In this document: in pieces, positions 58,006-64,000 of the stretch
How positions within the stretch are numbered: position 1 is the stretch's first letter
How the letters are laid out: every line of letters begins with the position of its first letter
Assembly: GCA_029237695.1 (NCBI GenBank)
Contig: CM055271.1
Span: 30,998,200 to 31,062,199 of the forward strand
Length of the DNA stretch: 64,000 nt
Source of the DNA: Conchocele bisecta
Lineage: Eukaryota; Mollusca; Bivalvia; Lucinida; Thyasiridae
Reading direction: 5' to 3'
Position numbers and translations under genes: made by a program
The notes under the pieces: model-generated
What the model was told of the DNA's origin: nothing
Database searches by the model: none
What the model saw: the letters and a program-made list of their open reading frames with translations, nothing else

Positions 58006-58036
58006 ATATACTGGCTTTAAGTATGCCCGCTTCTAG
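58006..58036 (+). CDS. P2X7-like gene, exon 3, 3' end beyond the LINE
   Basis: The target duplication CATTCCCTTCGGAACA at 57990-58005 restores the end of the upstream exon part, and the frame continues QYTGFKYARF to TAG at 58034. G-F-K-Y is the usual C-terminal motif of the domain. Confidence 0.75.
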
Positions 58037-59142
58037 TAAACATGCTACATGTATTGTACATGAATATTTTTACTAATACTATTATATGTATATGGGTCAT
58101 TATTTGCTCAATGATAAAGACTAGCAAAAATATTAAATTGATAATTTTGTCAATCTGTGGGTTTTTGCAGTTAAACTAATGACCACCATTTACAAAAATG
58201 TTGTTTTAAAGATAACGGTATCAGTTTGTTAAATTTTATTCACATTTGAATTTTTCAAGTCAAGAAGGTCACGTAACATGGACAGACAAATTTAAAATGT
58301 TCACAAAACACAAAAGTAATGTGTGGAATTGTCAAACATTTCTGTATAATATAGAAACATACCATAAACACATATTAGTATTGTATTTAGGCCCAAAAAA
58401 ATGATATTGGAAAATTATAGTCCTCTGATCTGGAAAATGTATGGTCGGTTCTAAGTAAATGAAACAATTCATGTTTGTTAAGTTTATTTCCTCTTCAAAA
58501 TTCAATACAAAATGGGTCCATAATAACTTGGCTTAAGTATATTTAAGTAAGTATAACTCTTGGTGCTCAGTTACATAAATAGTATATGTACTCAACAAGT
58601 TTGATAAAGCAGTGCCTTACAGGCTCGCGTAACAGGACAGACATAAATGATGTTTTTCATGAATAATTGTCTTGTGATATCCCATCCGTTGTCTTGTGCT
58701 ATCCCATCCACTACCGAACACTTAAAACTGAAGAAAAAAAATGTCTATTGGAGTGACATTGACTAACTATTAGAAGCAAACAGCACATAAAGATCCATTA
58801 TAGGATTATTATTTATTATTTTTTAAATATTGAAGAAAAAAAAAGATTTTCATCATGGCCGTGTGAATGGATCAATTGAAGGTTATATATGACAATACCA
58901 GGACTGCTGGGTTGTTTCTATTTTCATCTATATATGTACAGAACTATCAGATTTCTATCTTGTTGCACACAACAAGATTGAAAATATGATACTAATATAC
59001 CAATATCGGTGAAAATGGAAACTATCCAGCGGTCATAGTATTTTCATATATATTTTCAATTAAACCACTTTACACAGAACCATGATGGAAATCTGTTTCA
59101 ATTTTTTTAAATATTAAATTTTTTTTCCTATAGTGCCCCTTT
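58037..59142. other. No gene recognised
   Basis: This is AT-rich sequence downstream of the P2X7-like stop codon and the 3' end of the next minus-strand gene. No inverted repeat or family resemblance stands out. A tandem word tgtcttgtgatatcccatcc / tgtcttgtgctatcccatcc lies at about 58667-58710. Confidence 0.45.
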
Positions 59143-59324
59143 AAAACTGAAAAAAACTGTCTCCTGGAGCAACGTTTAGCCACAACCAATGTAGGCTGTG
59201 GCAATTTCTTAATAATTGAATGAACAGATTCGTGGGATATGTCTGTTGTGGTTGGCCATTCAAACAAATCTCCAACTTGACGCATGTATTGCAAGATAAC
59301 ATCTTCTTCCACGATCTCTTTGAT
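59143..59324 (-). CDS. C-terminal exon IKEIVEEDVILQYMRQVG
   Basis: The acceptor (atttcttttcag) precedes IKEIVEEDVILQYM, then FEWPTTTDISHESV and IIKKLPQPT. A run of T/A at 59147-59155 decides whether the stop falls at 59143 or later. I prefer the earlier stop, where the protein ends RRQFFQF. Confidence 0.6.
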
Positions 59325-59459
59325 CTGAAAAGAAATAAAACAAAATAACCAAAAGTTCTGCAAGCAGCTAATATATTCTTTAAAGAACACACATGTATCA
59401 AACATGTTTATCTGTTATACTGCTCTTCTAGAAATAAGAACAGTTGTGATTGAAAAGTG

Positions 59460-59633
59460 TAAAGCTATGCTTAACCGTCTCATCAGGATCTCTACTGTTT
59501 GTTAATAATTTTAAACGTCGTACAGCTTACCCTTTTAGAAGAATGGGATAATTTGAATGAACAAAATTAATGAAATAGCGTGAAACATTGGCATGGAACA
59601 TCCTATTAAGTTACTTGGTGTTGAAAGGGTTAA
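59460..59633 (+). mobile_element. Truncated TTAA-type MITE
   Basis: It shares ccgtctcatcaggatctcta and the right end ggtgttgaaagggttaa with the complete copy at 63250. The left terminal repeat is missing. Confidence 0.55.
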
Positions 59634-60240
59634 ACAAGGCTATAGCAATAAATAAATGAGCTTGAATTGTTATAATGTAAGGTACATTTGATTAAATATA
59701 TATGTATATATAAATTTATAACATATGTTTATGTTTTACTTTCATACCATGCTCGGTATACATTGTACTATAATACTTGTACTAGACATTGGGTATGAAC
59801 AGTTCTGTTTCTTGAGCATGATAGTTACTTGTCAAAATGTTCAAAACCAATTTTTGTATTTTACAAAATAGAAAAATACATGTAGATTACAAGTCCTGTA
59901 TTTGTTTCTTCAAGTATCAGAAAGAAACATGATGAACACATAACAAAACATTGTCAAGTCATTAATAAAGTAATATTTTAACTTAAACTCAATCATAAGA
60001 AAATGTGTCTTCGGGAATCTTCTCAAGTTTCTGGAAAGTGAAGATCAATACTGTCCAGCAGTAGAAATTGCTTTTTAAGAAAGAACAAGTCTTTGTGGCT
60101 TACTCGAAAATGAACAGACTGATCTGGGCCCACACAGCTAGAAGAGCCCCACATATTTCCGAAGAGACATTCTCTCATGTTGCAGCTAAGTTTTGTAGCA
60201 ATAACAAACAAGGAACAGTGAATGGTTCATTGAACGTTAC

Positions 60241-60316
60241 CTCAGCAGCATATTGCTTACTACGCTTTCCAGCAGAAAGCACAACAAGAACAAAGTCTCC
60301 AACTTCATAATCCACC
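60241..60316 (-). CDS. Exon VDYEVGDFVLVVLSAGKRS
   Basis: The acceptor (atttcttag) and donor (gctgag then gtaacg) bound it. The VGDFVLV strand followed by KRSKQYAAE is typical of a small SH3/chromo-like module in transposon-related proteins. The exit phase 0 matches the next exon, but the entry phase does not match the exon at 61068. Confidence 0.6.
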
Positions 60317-60463
60317 CTAAGAAATGCATTTAGCAGCTCTTAAACGTCAAGTAGTCTGTCTGTGTATTGAAATTTGTATAAAATTTTCAGAGCAAAGTCG
60401 CGTGCCATGTCTTTCAGCAATTTCTCTCTCAAATACAGGTTAGTTAGCCATATTAGATAAGAA

Positions 60464-60627
60464 TTAAACACCACCCACGGGATTTCGAAAGTCCTAGATA
60501 AATACTCGGTGGTTGGAGCTTTAAATAAAATTGAAACCTCGGGCAAAGCCCGCGGTTTCAATTTCTTTCAAGCTCCGCCCACCGGGTATTTATCTGGGAA
60601 TTTTGAAACCTTGTGGGCGGTGTTTAA
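60464..60627. mobile_element. 156-bp foldback MITE flanked by TTAA
   Basis: The inverted arms are about 76 bases (acaccacccacgggatttcg at 60468 and its diverged complement ending at 60623), with only a few bases between them. TTAA lies directly outside both ends, as expected for piggyBac or Kolobok-type insertion. It lies in the intron upstream of exon 60316-60241. Confidence 0.8.
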
Positions 60628-60724
60628 TTACTTATTGTTTCATTTAAAGGAGAGTGAGTTTGTGGCTGCATTGAACTGGGCTCTGACTGCATAGACTCCA
60701 CCATTTCATCTGAAAATGATTTTG

Positions 60725-60825
60725 TTTGTTTATTGGTGTTTAACGGCCTATCAAAAGCTCAATATTCAGAGCTCAATATTTACATAACTATATATTCAGC
60801 CCTGAAATTAGCATCTGAAAATGGA
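60725..60825 (-). repeat. SINE-like repeat, reverse orientation
   Basis: It reads on the minus strand as the SINE-like body (cagggctgaatata, gagctctgaatattgagctt) followed by gataggccgttaaacaccaa. This is the only reverse copy noticed. The stretch 60826-61067 shows nothing else. Confidence 0.55.
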
Positions 60826-61067
60826 TGTATTTGTAGTTAGAACTATAATAACATAGGACAACTCTGTAACAAAAGTGCAGAAGAAACCGACTGAATGAAA
60901 GATGGAAAGCATAATGTTCACCAACTTTTGTTTTAAGGGGTTACAAAGACAAGACAAAAAAAGTACCTTAAGACATGTAAAACTGACTCTGTTATTATGG
61001 GTAATATGGCATTTAAGTTGCCTTTTGTATCATACATCCAGTGTTGAGTTAGTACGAGAACTCTTAC

Positions 61068-61121
61068 CTATATCAGTGTCAAAACTGTTCCCTTCACAAA
61101 TTTCTGCTATGACATCCGTAT
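61068..61121 (-). CDS. Short exon TDVIAEICEGNSFDTDI
   Basis: Its 54 bases lie between the acceptor (ttgctccacag) and the donor (gatatag then gtaaga). The frame is shared with the repeat exon upstream. Confidence 0.55.
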
Positions 61122-61467
61122 CTGTGGAGCAAAATAGAAGAAATTGCTTGCAACATGTGGGATTTTAATTGTTGTTTCAATATTTCAACTGTAAGTATAT
61201 TGTCAAAAGTAATATTATGAATTTAAAAAAAAATTCTGATACAGAGCTAGATTGTTACTTCAATATACATATACATGTACATTTAAGTATTGCAGACCAT
61301 ATTTCTATAATTTAATGAAATTTGATCAACCGATTACATATTTTTATATCAAGTAACATTTAATGCAAATCATTTTTGGTGTATATCACACTAAATACAT
61401 GCCAGTGGAAGTAATCTGATGTTCTACGAGGAGATTAATAAAAAGATAAAAATTCACAAATACTTAC

Positions 61468-62922
61468 CTATACTGATTTCGCTGGCTGTGAAGCTAATCT
61501 CAAGGTCTAAAGCTGGTTGTGTCTCCATCGCTGGGGGTGGCACTGGCTGGTGTACTTCCATCGCTGGGAGTGGCACTGGCTGGTGTACTTCCATCGCTGG
61601 GGGTGGCACTGGCTGTGTACTTCCATCGCTGTGGCAGTGGCACTGGTGGCGTGTGTACTTCCATCGCTGGGGGTGGCACTGGCTGGTACTTCCATCGCTG
61701 GGAGTGGCACTGGCGTGTGTACTTCCATCGCTGGGGGTGGCACTGGCTGCTGTACTTCCATCGCTGGGGGTGGCACTGGCTGCTGTACTTCCATCGCTGG
61801 GAGTGGCACTGGCGTGTGTACTTCCATCGCTGGGGGTGGCACTGGCTGCTGTACTTCCATCGCTGGGGGTGGCACTGGCTGCTGTACTTCCATCGCGGGA
61901 GTGGCACTGGGTGTGGACACATCGGCGTGTGCACTGGACTGCTGACTTCCATCGCTGGGGGTGGCACTGGCTGCTGTACTTCCATCGATGGGGGTGGCAT
62001 GCAGTGGAATTCATCGCGGGGGGTGGCTGTCTGGTACTTCCATCGCTGGGGGTGGCACGGCTGCTGTACTTCCATCGCTGGGGGTGGCACTGGATGTGGT
62101 ACTCACTGGGGGTGGCACTGTCTGTGTACTTCCATCGCTGGGGGTGGCACTGGCTGCTGTACTTTGGGCCATCGCTGGGGTAGGCGGACTGGCTAGCTGT
62201 ACTTATCCATCGCTGGGGGTGGCACTGGCTGCTGTAACTTCCACGCTGGGGGTGGTCACTGTGGCTGGTGTACTTCCATCGCTGGGGGTGGCACTGGCTG
62301 CTGTACGTTCCATCGCGAGGTGGCACCTGCTGCCCCTGTACTCTCCTACTTGGGGGGGGTGGCTGGCGACTTTCCATCATGGGGGTGGCACTGGCTGGTG
62401 TACTTCCATCGCTGGGTGGGCACTGGCTGGCTGTACTTCCATCGCTGGGGGGTGGCACTGGCTGCTGTACTTCCATCCTCCCGGCTGTGGCCACTGGCTG
62501 CTCGTATTATTCCATCGCTGGGGGGTGGCACTGGCTGGGCTGTACTTCCATCACTAGGGGGGTGGGCACTGGCTGCTGTACTTCCATAACCTGGGGGTGG
62601 CAAACTGGCTGCTGTACTTCCATCGCTGGGGGAGTCACTGGCTGTTACTTTCCATCGCTGTGGCCACTTGCTTGCGACTTCCTCGCTGGGGGTGGCACTG
62701 GCTGCTGTACTTCCATCGCTGGGGGTGGCACTGGCTGCTGTACTTCCATCGCTGGGGGTGGCACTGGCTGCTGTACTTCCATCGCTGGGGGGTGTGGGGG
62801 TGGCACTGGCTGCTGTACTTCCATCGCTGGGGGTGGCATGGCTGGTACTTCCATCGCTGGGGGTGGCACTGGCTGGTGTACTTCCATCACTGGGGGTGGC
62901 ACTGGCTGCTGTACATCTTTGA
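61468..62922 (-). CDS. Minisatellite exon encoding QQPVPPPAMEV repeats
   Basis: The acceptor (tctttaactag) and donor (agtatag then gtaagt) bound the array. The frame that enters as KDVQQPVPPPVMEV and leaves as AMETQPALDLEISFTASEISI carries an 11-residue, 33-bp repeat (QQPVPPPAMEV). About 40 units are visible. Units between about 61900 and 62690 contain many 1-2 base changes that scatter the frame. The exit phase matches the next exon (G plus AT gives Asp, then TDVIAEI). Confidence 0.55.
61520..62905 (+). repeat. 33-bp minisatellite, about 40 units
   Basis: The unit is cttccatcgctgggggtgg followed by cactggctgctgta, with gtgtgta and ctggtgta variants. The edges are clean and homogeneous (61520-61900 and 62690-62905) and the middle is degraded. 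All six frames are largely open over parts of it. Only the minus frame that joins flanking exons is likely to be meaningful. Confidence 0.95.
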
Positions 62923-62937
62923 CTAGTTAAAGACAAT

Positions 62938-63249
62938 GTAGGTTTGATATTGCTTTATGTATTTTAGTACATGTATGTATTCTTATGAAATTCATAAGTT
63001 CAATGTTTGAAATATATTGCCCATTATAATAGATTATTGCAGCATTGTTAGTTCAGTCACTATCATATTGTAAATCGTTTAATATAAACTTAATGTTTTT
63101 AAATTGTATGTACCGGTAAAACAACTTAAAAATAAAATTTAAATTGCTACTCGAGTATTAGTATGCCCAGGCCAATATGAAAGCTACAGTAAAACTATAC
63201 ATGTGCAATGTCAATTTTAACATAATAATTACATGTATTATAATTTAAC
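62938..63249. other. Intron, no feature seen
   Basis: This is AT-rich sequence between the repeat exon and the TTAA-type MITE. No coding or repeat structure was noticed. Confidence 0.45.
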
Positions 63250-63495
63250 TTAACCCTTTCAACACCACAAGCCTCTTTAGAGACACTTACTGTTGCACAT
63301 ATAGCAGGTCCAGATGAGCCGGCTCATAACGAGCCGTCTCATCAGGATCTCCACTATTGCTCATTTTAAAATTTTAAGTGATTACCCTTTCTGAAGAATG
63401 GAATAACCTGAAAATGTGAATGGACCAATGAAATAGCAGGAAACATTGGCAATGAACTGCCCATTCAGAACTTTACTTGGTGTTGAAAGGGTTAA
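63250..63495. mobile_element. MITE of about 240 bp with ttaaccctttcaacacca ends
   Basis: The ends TTAACCCTTTCAACACCA and its reverse complement are perfect over 18 bases, with TTAA as the outer four bases. This fits piggyBac-type TTAACCC...GGGTTAA termini. The interior has a gagccggctcataacgagcc palindromic patch and ctcatcaggatctcca. It lies in the intron next to the minisatellite exon. Confidence 0.8.
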
Positions 63496-63574
63496 GTATG
63501 ATTTATGTATAAACAGATTATTAAAAAATATTTTGGTTGGTTGGTTGGTGTTTTTTAAAAGGATACTCTTAACG

Positions 63575-64000
63575 ACAACGGATGTCCAGTCACCAACAAT
63601 GTGTATGTTGGAACACGGAGATGACCATTGGGAAATGCATGCTGCACAGAAACATGACAGCCACCTCGTCCTGATGACTCCCTGTCTAACCCCACGTACA
63701 CAGTGTAGTTTCCGCGTCCCTGGAACCGTCTTGCACATTCTATTTGGTCGATCATGATTTATGGATTCAGATCCACAAAACTGTCCTACGCCTATGGTTA
63801 CAAGATCCATCATGGTTCACACACTTCTTTTCAACAGTTTGTTTGGCAATCTCAAAAAATGTCTTACTCTTGTACTGTGCAGCACATCCATCTGTTAAAA
63901 GGTAAGCCTTTTTAATGTTGAGTTCTCGACGAGTCTTTAAATGTTCAAACACAGCAAACAAGAATTTATTAACAGCATGTGTGTCATGTTGGAGATCGTC
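63575..64000 (-). CDS. TDGCAAQYKSK exon, partial at window edge
   Basis: The frame DDLQHDTHAVNKFLFAVF is open from 64000. AYLLTDGCAAQYKS resembles the metal-binding Asp region of DDE/RNase-H-like domains (inference). A frame change near 63800 leads to FCGSESINHDRPNR, then GTRKLHCV and a Cys-rich CFCAACIS. The exon end near 63575 (TSVV then gttaag) is a plausible but weak donor. Confidence 0.6.

Larger units (their letters stand above)
37270..58036 (+). pseudogene. P2X7-intracellular-domain-like gene, last exon split by a LINE
   Basis: Three exons match in phase: 37270-37541, 52818-53037, and 54542-54659 continuing at 58006-58036. The joined product has an acidic N-terminal part (PYQFEPLNSEMND, DKENDIPDFDINRL), then NTDW/CSCGCCAAMPTGRESICC and GFDAVCVNRDSLEV. 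It ends HEYLAYRRFTRWIWHILG, VLPACAVNKIRTAFP and SEQYTGFKYARF. This order is that of the cysteine-rich cytoplasmic domain of P2X7 receptors, which also occurs as stand-alone proteins in many invertebrates. No membrane segments or channel domain are present, so it is not a P2X channel. One-base breaks lie near 52938 and in the A-run at 54591-54599. The LINE at 54660-57989 interrupts the last exon. The long first intron contains another gene antisense. Confidence 0.8.
59143..64000 (-). pseudogene. Multi-exon gene with TDGCAAQYKSK domain and Pro-rich repeat exon, partial
   Basis: Exons on the minus strand are about 64000-63575 (open at the window edge), 62922-61468, 61121-61068, 60316-60241 and 59324-59143. 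The first gives KKAYLLTDGCAAQYKSKTFF and, after a one-base shift, TVPGTRKLHCVRG and LSCFCAACISQWSSPCSN. This pair is known from uncharacterised, possibly transposon-derived, animal proteins. The second is a minisatellite exon. The third reads TDVIAEICEGNSFDTDI. The fourth reads VDYEVGDFVLVVLSAGKRSK, and the fifth IKEIVEEDVILQYMRQVG with LFEWPTTTD, a C-terminal module frequent in the same proteins. Splice phases agree except between 61068 and 60316, where a small exon or an indel is needed. The exact 3' end is uncertain because of a T-run at 59150. Confidence 0.6.

Noticed and set aside
61517..62930. Plus-strand open frames rich in Gly/Trp/His across the 33-bp minisatellite
   Set aside because: Only the minus-strand Pro-rich frame is bounded by splice sites and joins flanking exons in phase.

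Overview
The window looks like metazoan, probably bivalve-mollusc, nuclear DNA. It is AT-rich and intron-containing, and it is filled with repeats: MITEs, SINE-like pieces with a shared 3' tail, a LINE, a hAT element and a two-gene DNA transposon. No bacterial operons, rRNA or convincing tRNA were seen. The protein families (THAP plus DDE_Tnp_4, SWIM plus YqaJ, P2X7-like C-terminal domain) are ones commonly seen in molluscan genomes. The species is not identifiable by eye. One 500-base run of N is present at 38710-39209.

Layout. 0-5 kb: three phase-compatible exons of an unrecognised plus-strand gene among MITEs. 5.7-8 kb: a cluster of SINE-like repeats. 8.15-15.3 kb: a non-coding block that recurs almost identically at 27.69-34.86 kb. 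15.96-18.82 kb: a hAT element with a broken transposase. 19.4-22.2 kb (plus) and 34.96-24.2 kb (minus): a THAP/DDE transposase and, convergent to it, a SWIM-YqaJ nuclease. Together these resemble a decayed ISL2EU-type two-gene transposon. The second copy of the 7.16-kb block sits inside the first coding exon of the nuclease gene, and removing it joins the reading frame.

35.8-37.2 kb (minus) carries a coiled-coil gene ending in a Tudor-like segment. 37.3-58.0 kb (plus) holds a P2X7-intracellular-domain-like gene of three exons that match in phase. Its last exon is split by a 3.3-kb LINE flanked by a 16-bp target-site duplication. Antisense inside its 15-kb intron lies a second gene (48.97 to 39.43 kb, minus, at least five phase-compatible exons). 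That gene's own introns hold a 2.4-kb foldback element and a 3.2-kb satellite. 59.1-64 kb (minus) is a further gene that includes a 1.45-kb exon made of a 33-bp minisatellite encoding Pro-rich 11-residue repeats.

Nearly every recognisable coding region contains single-base frame breaks. Either almost all of these are decaying transposon-related genes, or the assembly keeps uncorrected long-read indels. The clean splice sites and matching intron phases mean gene structures can still be read across the breaks.
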